Part shown: positions 16,702 through 23,282 of the stretch, one piece after another | How positions within the stretch are numbered: position 1 is the stretch's first letter | Layout: each line of letters starts with the position of its first letter | Assembly (NCBI GenBank): GCA_903928915.1 | Contig: CAIYSL010000098.1 | Coordinates: 161,179-225,178, forward strand | Length of the DNA stretch: 64,000 nucleotides | DNA from: an uncultured Syntrophobacterales bacterium | GTDB lineage: Bacteria; Desulfobacterota; Syntrophia; Syntrophales; UBA5619 | Direction of reading: 5' to 3' | The notes under the pieces: model-generated | The model's database searches: none | The model's input: the letters and a program-made list of their open reading frames with translations, nothing else | Told to the model about the DNA's origin: nothing | Made by a program: the position numbers and the translations under genes

Positions 16702-17157
16702 CTACAGACGGCAGGATTCGGGTCTGATCAGCAGGACGGGGACGGGCGAGGCGTGGAGAACGCCGAAGGCCACGCTGCCCAGCAGGAGTTTCTTCATCCC
16801 GGTGTACCCGTGGGTGGCGATGACGATCACGTCCATGCCCTTGTCGCGCGCGTAGTCGGTAATCGTTTCCGCCGGCCGGTTCCCCTCCACAGACGCCGCC
16901 GTTACCTTGACGCCCTCGGCTTCAAGCCTGCCTTTGATTTCCGCAAGGTACTTCCGGGAGGCGGCGAACAGCGGTTCCCTGATTGCGTTGAGGTCGATCC
17001 GTTCGGGGTATTCCCCTCCCCAGGGGATGTCAAAGGTCACTACATTGAGCAGGGTTACTTCCTTCACCAGGCCTTCCTTCGCCAGCTGTTTGATGTGCGT
17101 ATGCACGCACTCCGCCAGCGCCGAACCGTCGAGGGGAACCAGGGCTTTCTGATACAT
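16702..17157 (-). CDS. Universal stress protein (UspA family)
   Basis: This 151-aa single-domain Usp begins KALVPLDGSALAE and ends with the nucleotide-binding signature GYTGMKKLLLGSVAFGVL followed by PVPVLLIR, matching ATP-binding Usp proteins (G-2X-G-9X-G-S/T type). VIVIATHG precedes it. A perfect AGGAGG lies 7 nt before the ATG. The start of a small zinc-ribbon gene lies upstream on the same strand (81 nt away), and the pair sits downstream of a palindromic element shared with the wrbA-like gene. A role in stress or growth-arrest physiology is inferred from the family. Confidence 0.9.
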   Translation of the reverse strand: MYQKALVPLDGSALAECVHTHIKQLAKEGLVKEVTLLNVVTFDIPWGGEYPERIDLNAIREPLFAASRKYLAEIKGRLEAEGVKVTAASVEGNRPAETITDYARDKGMDVIVIATHGYTGMKKLLLGSVAFGVLHASPVPVLLIRPESCRL

Positions 17158-17238
17158 TCCATTACCTCCTTGTGTTAGTGATTATGCAACCCGTTCGCTT
17201 TCTGTCCTGCCGGGGTGTGAACCGCGGCAGTGTACCGA

Positions 17239-17583
17239 TCATCCGCGGCGCTCGACGAGTCCCACGTTCCCGGGGAGCAGTCGCATCTGAATAGTCTTGC
17301 GGAGCTCCTTCACCCGCTCCGGCGCGTTCGCAGCGATCCGGCCGAAGGAATCGCCCCGGCCGGAGCCGGGAAACCCGCTGGCGACCTTCCCTTCCAGGAT
17401 GTCCATCGGAACGACGAGCTGGACGATCGAACAGGAAGGGCACTGGTAGTGGATATGACCCGAAACGGGGTTGTATCCGCGATACTGGAAGACAGCCGCC
17501 TCACGATCGCCCGGCCCGGCCGGAGACCCGTCTATCTTGCCCGTCAACCCGCAGTACGCGCACCGCATGTCACCCGTGATCAT
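17239..17583 (-). CDS. Small zinc-ribbon-like protein
   Basis: The protein is 114 aa. MRCAYCGLTGKIDG and YQCPSCSIVQLVVP give two CXXC pairs about 40 residues apart, a probable zinc ribbon. The rest is polar and helical (RVKELRKTIQMRLLPG). GGGGAGG lies 5-6 nt before the ATG. I recognise no family beyond the ribbon. It precedes uspA on the same strand, and about 160 nt upstream of its start is the TGGTAG-N7-CTACCA palindrome. Confidence 0.6.
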   Translation of the reverse strand: MITGDMRCAYCGLTGKIDGSPAGPGDREAAVFQYRGYNPVSGHIHYQCPSCSIVQLVVPMDILEGKVASGFPGSGRGDSFGRIAANAPERVKELRKTIQMRLLPGNVGLVERRG

Positions 17584-17730
17584 TCCAACCTCCCCTTCGG
17601 TTGCCGCCCGCTGTTGTCTCGGGCCCGTCCGTCATTTACTGAGCTCCGCTCCGGTCAATCTTCCGGAGTGAACAAAAATGCAGGTCGCGTATCGTTTAAT
17701 ATGGACGGCGCGTGAACACAATGAGGATTG

Positions 17731-17763
17731 ATTAGACGTCTAATGGTAGGCTAAAGCTACCAT
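17731..17763. promoter_or_regulatory. Overlapping palindromes, operator candidate (copy 1)
   Basis: ATTAGACGTCTAAT at 17731-17744 is a perfect 14-bp palindrome. It overlaps ATGGTAG-GCTAAAG-CTACCAT at 17743-17763 (perfect 7-bp arms, 7-nt centre). On the minus strand the second element reads CTTGAATGGTAG...GCCTACCA, nearly the same as the element upstream of the wrbA-like gene at 20433-20451. It lies directly 3' of a LuxR-type response regulator gene and upstream of the zinc-ribbon/uspA pair. A simple terminator is possible, but no T tract follows. Confidence 0.5.
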
Positions 17764-18630
17764 TCAAGAGAGGGACGAGAGAAAGGCCATCAGGTTAGTT
17801 TTCTTGTTCTTGATGCCGAATTTGGCGCGGAGGTTTTTCCGGTGGAAGTCAACGGCAGTTGCCGAAATATTGAGGATATCGGTCATCTCTTTGGTGGTCT
17901 TCCCCTCCTTCACCAGGTTGGCGATCTGGATTTCCCGGGGAGTCAGGTCGAGGTAGGTGGAGGTGAGGTTGCGCAGGAAGGGAGAAACGATCGCCCTGAG
18001 GTTCTCCTCGACGATGTTGACCAGGGCCAGTTGGCTTTCGTTCAGCTTGAGGTGTTTGAGGTTTTCGATGTAGGGCAGCACCAGTTTCCGGACGTTGGCC
18101 AATACCTGCTCTTCCAGGTCCATCTTGTCCTCGTCCCGGCGCTGCAGCAAGACCTTGAGGGCCGTATTGGCTTCCTCCAGGCTCCGGGTCTTCAGCTCCA
18201 GCGCCTGTTCCCTCTTTTTCAGCGCCTCCTCTGCCGCTTTCCGTTCGCGGCGTTCTTCCACCTCCAGGAGCGCCCGGGCCACGGCCGGCGCCAGACGGGA
18301 CAGCCTGCTCTTCAGGACGTAGTCCGTCGCCCCCTGCTTGAGCAGCTCGATGGCCGTCTCTTCGCCTAACGCGCCCGAGACGAAGATGAACGGCACATCG
18401 GGACACTTCTCTACGGCGATCTTCAGCGCTGAAACCCCGTCGAAGGAGGGCAGGGAATAGTCCGAGAGGATGATGTTGGGGGCAAACTCCGCCAGGGCCT
18501 GCAGGTAGGAGGCCCGGTCGGCAACGCACCGCGGAACGAAGGTCGTTCCCGCTTCGGTGAGTTCAAACTGGATCAATTCGGCATCAGTCGGGACATCCTC
18601 GAGAATCACGATCCGCAGGTCACCGCTCAC
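17764..18630 (-). CDS. Response regulator with LuxR-type HTH output
   Basis: This 288-aa protein has a receiver (about 5-125; phosphoacceptor D57 in LSDYSLPSFDG, lysine in YVLKSRLSR), a coiled-coil linker (about 125-215) and a LuxR/FixJ-type helix-turn-helix at the C-terminus (LTPREIQIANLVKEGKTTKE and the recognition helix AVDFHRKNLRAKFGI). It is predicted to bind DNA after phosphorylation. The start codon is GTG with GGAGGGCGG upstream. It follows a stand-alone receiver gene by 24 nt in the same operon; no histidine kinase is in the window, so the kinase is elsewhere. It is the obvious candidate to bind the nearby palindromes. Confidence 0.88.
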   Translation of the reverse strand: MSGDLRIVILEDVPTDAELIQFELTEAGTTFVPRCVADRASYLQALAEFAPNIILSDYSLPSFDGVSALKIAVEKCPDVPFIFVSGALGEETAIELLKQGATDYVLKSRLSRLAPAVARALLEVEERRERKAAEEALKKREQALELKTRSLEEANTALKVLLQRRDEDKMDLEEQVLANVRKLVLPYIENLKHLKLNESQLALVNIVEENLRAIVSPFLRNLTSTYLDLTPREIQIANLVKEGKTTKEMTDILNISATAVDFHRKNLRAKFGIKNKKTNLMAFLSSLS

Positions 18631-18654
18631 GATCCGCCCTCCATTCCTTCGTGC

Positions 18655-19101
18655 CTATCCGTCAGTATAGCACGTTCGGTTCATCATAAACCAGTAGGTC
18701 TTGATGTCGGCCACAAACTGCGAAAAACAGTCCGCGTCCAGGGGCTTGACAACGTAACTGTTGGCCCCCGACAGATAACATTCGCTCCGGTCTCTTGCCT
18801 CGTTCGAGGAGGTAAAGACGATGACGGGGATATTCTTCGTCCGTTCATCCGCTTTCAGCCGCTTGAGCACCTCCAGCCCGCTGACCTTGGGAAGCTTCAG
18901 GTCGAGCATGATGAACTTGGGGCAGGGGAACTGGCTGTCTTGCGCGAGGCATCCCCCGGCGCCGAAGAAGTAGTCCAGCACCTCGGCCCCGTTTCCCAGG
19001 ATGCAGACCTTTTCCTTGATGTTCCTCTCGGAGAACGCCTCCTGGATCATTGCCACATCATGCCGGTTGTCCTCGACGATCAAGATTTCAGCGGTGTTCA
19101 T
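18655..19101 (-). CDS. Single-domain response regulator (Rcp1-like receiver)
   Basis: This 148-aa CheY-like receiver belongs to the Rcp1/phytochrome-partner type, recognisable by ILIVEDNRHDVAMIQEAF at the start, phosphoacceptor D67 in FIMLDLKLPK, PVIVFTSS and the lysine in SYVVKPLDADCFSQF. It has no output domain and probably works in a phosphorelay. It overlaps the upstream 117-aa gene by 4 nt (ATGA) and precedes the LuxR-type regulator, so all are translated from one message. The cognate kinase is not here. Confidence 0.9.
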   Translation of the reverse strand: MNTAEILIVEDNRHDVAMIQEAFSERNIKEKVCILGNGAEVLDYFFGAGGCLAQDSQFPCPKFIMLDLKLPKVSGLEVLKRLKADERTKNIPVIVFTSSNEARDRSECYLSGANSYVVKPLDADCFSQFVADIKTYWFMMNRTCYTDG

Positions 19102-19451
19102 GCAGCGACGTTACCCTCCTTCTGAACAGGTACCCGGATGAAGAGATCATCCGAACCGGTTTCCTCTTCTCGTTCCGTTCCCTCAGGGGCCGGAAGCACG
19201 GCACTATCCCCGGTGATGAAACGAGTGACTGGCTGTCTGTGCGACGACATACCGTCGTCCGCAGATTCTGCCGGGGTTTCGAGGTATTCTCTCCCCCTGC
19301 GCAGGAAAAAAGAGTATATCAGCAAATCGTTCATACGGCCAGGATAAATCAACTCCGGTGCGGATTGTCCGCTGAATCGGTCGGCTTCTCCGTGCCGATC
19401 GACTGAACGTCGCTCCCGGGCAGAGCCCCCCCGGTACATCGTCCGCTCCAT
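19098..19451 (-). CDS. Hypothetical protein, 117 aa, in response-regulator operon
   Basis: I do not recognise this protein. It starts 1 nt after the stop of the upstream 59-aa gene and overlaps the receiver gene by 4 nt, which is the main support for its reality. It is polar and arginine-rich at the N-terminus, with one short hydrophobic patch (MNDLLIYSFFLRR). The end, DLFIRVPVQKEGNVAA, resembles the last strand of a histidine-kinase ATPase domain, so it could be the scrambled remnant of a kinase gene that once sat in front of the receivers. Base composition is slightly less GC-rich than its neighbours. Confidence 0.35.
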   Translation of the reverse strand: MERTMYRGGSARERRSVDRHGEADRFSGQSAPELIYPGRMNDLLIYSFFLRRGREYLETPAESADDGMSSHRQPVTRFITGDSAVLPAPEGTEREEETGSDDLFIRVPVQKEGNVAA

Positions 19452-19452
19452 G

Positions 19453-19632
19453 TTACTGCCCCATTTCCCGCAGTTCGATCTGCGGACGTTCCGACGGTCG
19501 CTCCAGGAGCGGAACGATGAAGCGTGGTTTGTATTCGATCCGCTGCGCATCGCTCTTGAGCGCCTGGCTGAAAAACCCCTCGATGTGGGATTGTAGCTGC
19601 CGCCACCCCTGCTCGGATGTCGTCTGATTCAT
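19453..19632 (-). CDS. Small hypothetical protein, 59 aa
   Basis: The start at MNQTTSEQGWRQLQSHIEGF was chosen because GAGGGGG lies about 7 nt upstream; an ATG two codons earlier would be almost on top of it. The sequence has a helical N-terminal half and a basic, proline-containing C-terminal half (YKPRFIVPLLERPSERPQ). No family is recognised. It appears to lead the operon of the 117-aa protein, the receiver and the LuxR-type regulator. Confidence 0.5.
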   Translation of the reverse strand: MNQTTSEQGWRQLQSHIEGFFSQALKSDAQRIEYKPRFIVPLLERPSERPQIELREMGQ

Positions 19633-19711
19633 AGTCATACCCCCTCTGTTTTCGGTGACGATCTTGGACGTCCCACCGGCAGGGTCGCGCCGCATCGTCC
19701 GCAGTGAGTCC

Positions 19712-20323
19712 TTACCGGAACAGTCTGGATGCGATTTCAGCCACGTGCCTGCCCTGGAACCGGGCCGCGTCGAGCTCGTTGGCGCTCGGCATCCGCGAGC
19801 CGTCCCCTCCGGCAATGGTGGAGGCGCCGTAGGGCGATCCGCCCGTGATCTCGTCGATGCGCATCTGCCCCGCGAAGGTGTAGGGAAGACCGACGATTAT
19901 CATCCCCTGGTGCAGGAGGGTGGTGTGGAAGGAGAGAATCGTCGATTCCTGCCCCCCGTGCTGCGTCGCACTGGAGGTGAAAACGCTCCCCACCTTTCCG
20001 ACCAGAGCGCCCTTGGACCAGAGCCCGCCGGTCGCGTCGAGGAATTGCCGCATCTGACCGCACATGTTGCCGAACCGGGTGGGTGAACCGAAGATGATCG
20101 CATCCGGCTCCACCAGCTCTTCCACGGTACAGACCGGCACGTCGGCCTGCGCCTGCTGCGCTTCCCGGGCGCCCATCTTGTGCAGGACCTCCGGGGAGAG
20201 GGTTTCCGGAACGCGGCAAATCCTCACCTCGGCACCCTTGACGCCGGCCGCGCCCTCTTTCACGGCCTCCGCCATCCGGCGGATATGTCCGTACAGGGAG
20301 TGATACACGATCAGTACCTTCAT
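19712..20323 (-). CDS. wrbA: WrbA-type NAD(P)H:quinone oxidoreductase
   Basis: This 203-aa flavodoxin-fold protein is Wrb[21 protein letters not shown] (FMN phosphate loop), [18 protein letters not shown], and the WrbA-specific [18 protein letters not shown] and [16 protein letters not shown]. It reduces quinones by two electrons with NAD(P)H, avoiding semiquinone radicals. The first ATG of the conserved domain was chosen. The upstream region (20324-20460) carries TGGTAG-N7-CTACCA, shared with the uspA region, which suggests co-regulation under stress. Confidence 0.92.
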   Translation of the reverse strand: MKVLIVYHSLYGHIRRMAEAVKEGAAGVKGAEVRICRVPETLSPEVLHKMGAREAQQAQADVPVCTVEELVEPDAIIFGSPTRFGNMCGQMRQFLDATGGLWSKGALVGKVGSVFTSSATQHGGQESTILSFHTTLLHQGMIIVGLPYTFAGQMRIDEITGGSPYGASTIAGGDGSRMPSANELDAARFQGRHVAEIASRLFR

Positions 20324-20432
20324 TGTCAGCTCCTGCCTGGTTGTGTTTGCCCCATTTCGGGAAGGATCGAGGTTGTTGTAACAACTACTGTGACGGGTAA
20401 TAAAAAACAATGATGATCAATGGTAAGCTGAT

Positions 20433-20451
20433 TGGTAGGCAATATCTACCA
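20433..20451. promoter_or_regulatory. Palindromic operator candidate upstream of wrbA (copy 2)
   Basis: TGGTAG-GCAATAT-CTACCA lies 110 nt upstream of the wrbA-like start. In minus orientation it shares CTCNCTTG(A)ATGGTAG and GCCTACCA with the copy at 17743-17763, including flanks outside the palindrome. An extra half-site, TTACCAT (minus), lies just downstream toward the gene. Confidence 0.5.
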
Positions 20452-20559
20452 TCAAGCGAGGAGCCGGTGTCGACATGAATCGCGTCTCGTCGTTTCTCCA
20501 CCCAGACATGGTATAGTCTGGCAGCCGGCAACGCCGTCGGGACCGGGAGGGCGAGGCCT

Positions 20560-20657
20560 GGATACTTTATGCGCACGTGGATATTCAAGCGGATACTTTA
20601 TACTCATCTTCAGTTCAAGTACGCCCCCGTATCCCGCAGGGGAAAAAATATTTCCCC
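20560..20657. repeat. Direct repeat and A/T-cored palindrome in wrbA-lipoprotein intergenic region
   Basis: GGATACTTTAT occurs at 20560-20570 and again at 20591-20601, exactly 31 nt (three helical turns) apart. GGGGAAA-AAATA-TTTCCCC at 20639-20657 is a 7-bp inverted repeat. Both are unusual AT-rich features in GC-rich surroundings and lie upstream of the plus-strand lipoprotein promoter. They look like activator or repressor sites but have no assigned regulator. The rest of the 530-nt gap (20324-20853) holds no convincing gene. Confidence 0.4.
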
Positions 20658-20704
20658 GTATATCAGTCAGTTGCGATGCGAACAGGGATTTGTTCGACAG
20701 CCCA

Positions 20705-20733
20705 TCGACCGGGCACGTCTTTTGCTGTATAAT
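20705..20733 (+). promoter_or_regulatory. Candidate sigma-70 promoter for the envelope-protein pair
   Basis: TCGACC at 20705-20710 and a perfect TATAAT at 20728-20733 are separated by 17 nt. The box lies about 120 nt upstream of the lipoprotein start. Confidence 0.55.
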
Positions 20734-20853
20734 CTGCAAAACAGCAGCGGGCGCACAGCAGCACAAGGAGATGTCGTTTAGACGCCGCGGCGGCAGCGAC
20801 CATCGCCCCGCGGTGGCTGGTCCTGGGCCGGCAATCGAGAAGGAGGGTGAACC

Positions 20854-21477
20854 ATGATATCGCTTCTGGGGAGTAGACAGACGGTCGGAAAGACGGCGGC
20901 GGAGAGCCGCAGGGCAGAGGCCAGCCTCGGGGCGGCGCTCCTGGCGGCCATCGTGGCGTTGAGCGCCTGTGCGCCGGCCCCGTATCGCCCCCATCCCCGT
21001 CCCCTGCCCGAGGCTGCCCGGGCCCCGCAGGCGCCCTCGACGCAGGTCTATTTCTACCCGAAGGCGGGCCAGACGCAGGAACAGCAGTCCCGCGACCATT
21101 ACGACTGCTACAACTGGGCAATAAAGCAGACCGGGTTCGATCCGGGCCGGTCGGCGATTCCGCGGGAGGAACGGGTGCGGGTCGTGCCGATGCCCCCGCC
21201 GGGACACGATACGGCCACGCTGGCGATCGCCGGTGCGGTGCTGGGGGCGCTGATAGGCGGACCGCGGCACGCCGGGCAGGGCGCCCTGATCGGCGCAACG
21301 GGCGGGGCCATCGCCGGGGCCGCGTCGGATGCGTCGCGGGTGGAAGCGGCCCGGCAGCAGGAGGAGGCCTACGCCAGCCGGGACCGGCTCCGCGACTCCC
21401 AGCTCGAAACAAAGGCAGCCGGTTTCCGCCGGGCCATGTCCGCCTGCCTCGAAGGCCGCGGCTACAGCGTACGGTGA
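20854..21477 (+). CDS. Glycine-zipper outer-membrane lipoprotein
   Basis: This 207-aa protein has an N-terminal hydrophobic segment ending in a lipobox (VALSAC at about 35-40). A glycine-zipper stretch at about 128-160 (AGAVLGALIGG, GALIGATGGAIAGA) probably inserts into or spans the membrane. The flanking region has a repeated module: YPKAGQTQEQQSRDHYDCYN before the zipper and RAMSACLEGRGYSVR at the end, with paired cysteines. The same modules recur in the next gene. GAAGGAGGG precedes the ATG. An envelope-integrity role is inferred only from the zipper-lipoprotein type. Confidence 0.8.
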   Translation: MISLLGSRQTVGKTAAESRRAEASLGAALLAAIVALSACAPAPYRPHPRPLPEAARAPQAPSTQVYFYPKAGQTQEQQSRDHYDCYNWAIKQTGFDPGRSAIPREERVRVVPMPPPGHDTATLAIAGAVLGALIGGPRHAGQGALIGATGGAIAGAASDASRVEAARQQEEAYASRDRLRDSQLETKAAGFRRAMSACLEGRGYSVR

Positions 21478-21524
21478 GGAAACGGCAAGAGCAGCACCAT
21501 CCATTCACTACGGAGGCATGTGCG

Positions 21525-22301
21525 ATGAGATACATTCACGGCAGATACAGGTGCGTATCGCTCGGGCTGCTGACGGCCCTGGTGACGGGACTCCTGTTGT
21601 TCGGAATGACCCAGGCGGCCCAGGCGCGTGAGCGCGCAGCCGCCGTCGAGCGCGGAATCCACAGCGACCGCGGACCCGGGGACCGCGGAATCCGTGGCGA
21701 GCGCGGACCCGGAGACCGCGGACCGGGCGACCGCGACCGCGGGCCCCGCCCGAACGAATTCCGGGATTCCCGCCATCGCCACGACCGGTACTACCCTTCC
21801 CGTGGTCATGCCATCAAGGCGCTGCCGCACGGCCATCGTGTCGTGTTCCACGGCCGCGATCGGTTCTTCTTCCACGGCGGCGTCTGGTACCGTCCGAGCG
21901 GGCCGCGATTCATCGTCGTTGCCCCCCCGGTCGGCCTGTTCCTGCCCATCCTGCCCCCCTACTACACGACGGTCTGGGTGGGCGGTGCGCCCTACTACTA
22001 CGCCAATGACGTCTACTACGCGCACCGGGGGGACGGCTACGTCGTCGTAGACCCGCCCCAGAGCGACGTCAGCGAGGCGCCGCCGCCGGCGGACCAGCTG
22101 TTCATCTACCCCCGCCTGGGCCAGACCGAACAGCAACAGGCCGACGACCGCTACGATTGCCACCGCTGGGCCGTGGGCCAGACCGGGTTCGACCCGACCC
22201 AGCCGCCCGGGGCGCCGGAGGCGCAGCGGGCCGACAAGCGCGCCGATTACCAGCGGGCAATGAGCGCCTGCCTCGACGGCCGCGGGTATACCGTAAAGTA
22301 A
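21525..22301 (+). CDS. Secreted envelope protein with collagen-like run and module shared with preceding gene
   Basis: This 258-aa protein has a signal peptide (LGLLTALVTGLLLFGMTQAAQA), then a low-complexity GDRG-rich run (about 45-80; RGPGDRGIRGERGPGDRGPG), a DUF6515-like middle (HRVVFHGRDRFFFHGGVWYR, proline/tyrosine-rich YYTTVWVGGAPYYYANDVYY) and a C-terminal module YPRLGQTEQQQADDRYDCHR ending RAMSACLDGRGYTVK. The module closely matches the previous gene, so the pair arose by duplication or domain sharing. CGGAGG lies 10 nt before the chosen ATG. It is likely periplasmic or surface exposed; function unknown. Confidence 0.75.
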   Translation: MRYIHGRYRCVSLGLLTALVTGLLLFGMTQAAQARERAAAVERGIHSDRGPGDRGIRGERGPGDRGPGDRDRGPRPNEFRDSRHRHDRYYPSRGHAIKALPHGHRVVFHGRDRFFFHGGVWYRPSGPRFIVVAPPVGLFLPILPPYYTTVWVGGAPYYYANDVYYAHRGDGYVVVDPPQSDVSEAPPPADQLFIYPRLGQTEQQQADDRYDCHRWAVGQTGFDPTQPPGAPEAQRADKRADYQRAMSACLDGRGYTVK

Positions 22302-22303
22302 CG

Positions 22304-22371
22304 GTGAACCGCCGCAGACGAACGCCTTCGCCGGGTTCCTTCCTCCCCCGGCGGGGCGTTCGTCGGTTCAC
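22304..22371 (+). terminator. Composite long hairpin after the envelope-protein gene
   Basis: GTGAACCG (22304-22311) pairs with CGGTTCAC (22364-22371), and inside it ACGAACGCC (22318-22326) pairs with GGCGTTCGT (22355-22363); GCCGGG/CCCGGC extends the inner stem. It begins 3 nt after the stop codon. No T tract follows, so it may terminate weakly or stabilise the mRNA end. Confidence 0.6.
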
Positions 22372-22420
22372 GGCGGCGCCGGGAAGGGCGCGGCCGGGCA
22401 GGCGCCCCGGCCGGAGGGGA

Positions 22421-23269
22421 TCAGGGTTGCGGGCCGAGGCGGGCCGCCAGCCAGTGCTCCACATCGTCCAGCACCCGGCTGTGCTCCGGTTCGTTGAACA
22501 CCTCGTGGTAGAGCCCCTCGTACAGGATCAGCCGTTTGTCCCGCGACGCGACCCCGTCATACAGGATGCGCGCCCCGGCCGGATCGACGAGCCGGTCCGC
22601 GCTCCCCTGGAGGATCAACAGCGGGAGCCTGATCCTGCCGGCCTCCCTCCGGACGCGTGCCATCGCCCCGAGCAGCTCCGCCCCCAGGCGCGCCGTCAAC
22701 TTCCCCTGGTACACCAGCGGATCGGCAAGGTAGGCGGCCACCACCGCCGGGTCGCGGCAGATGTCCCCTGCCGGGCCCCGGGGGACGATCCCCAGCCGGG
22801 GCAGCAGCAGCGAAAGCAGCCGGCCGGTGAGGATGGTCAGGGCCGGGATGGTGCCGGGCGGCCTGATCGCCGGGCCGGAGAGAACCGCGCCGGAGAGCCC
22901 CTCCTGGTCGGTGAGCAGATAAGCGGCGGCTATCAACCCCCCCATGCTGTGGCCGACGAGAAACACCGGCTTACCCGGCTGCCAGCGCCCGACCATGGCG
23001 GCATAGGTCTTGAGCGACTCCGTGTAATCGCTGAACCGTTCCAGGACGAGCCGCTCCCCCGCCGAACGGCCATGACCGAGGTGGTCGATGCCGTACAGCG
23101 CATACCCCTGCGGTACGAAACGGTTCACCAGGTTCATGTACCGGCCGCTGTGCTCGGCCAGCCCATGGACGATGAGCAGCACCGCCTTCGGCTCCCCCTC
23201 CGGCAGCCAGCCCTGGTAGTACAGGCGGGAATTCCGTACACCCGCGAACACCCCTTCCTGATGTCTCAT
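22421..23269 (-). CDS. Alpha/beta hydrolase, monoacylglycerol-lipase-like
   Basis: This 282-aa protein resembles monoacylglycerol lipases/lysophospholipases, which release fatty acids from monoglycerides. The oxyanion region VHGLAEHSGRY is family-typical. The nucleophile serine is in LVGHSMGGLIAAA; the acid is the Asp of GSADRLVDP and the histidine is in EGLYHEVFNEP. A cap region (about 140-215) covers the active site. No signal peptide is present, so it acts in the cytoplasm or peripherally on the membrane. It lies 13 nt downstream of the tolC-like gene on the same strand and may be read through from the RND operon. Confidence 0.88.
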   Translation of the reverse strand: MRHQEGVFAGVRNSRLYYQGWLPEGEPKAVLLIVHGLAEHSGRYMNLVNRFVPQGYALYGIDHLGHGRSAGERLVLERFSDYTESLKTYAAMVGRWQPGKPVFLVGHSMGGLIAAAYLLTDQEGLSGAVLSGPAIRPPGTIPALTILTGRLLSLLLPRLGIVPRGPAGDICRDPAVVAAYLADPLVYQGKLTARLGAELLGAMARVRREAGRIRLPLLILQGSADRLVDPAGARILYDGVASRDKRLILYEGLYHEVFNEPEHSRVLDDVEHWLAARLGPQP

Positions 23270-23282
23270 CGCACCCTCCCGG

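Noticed and set aside
20433-20451. Sigma-54 promoter upstream of wrbA (TGG...TTGC)
   Set aside because: The GG-to-GC spacing is two bases too short, and the second copy lacks the TTGC part.
21655-21750. Short tandem repeat or CRISPR-like array
   Set aside because: The repeats are in-frame codons for a GDRG-rich, collagen-like protein segment and lack spacers.
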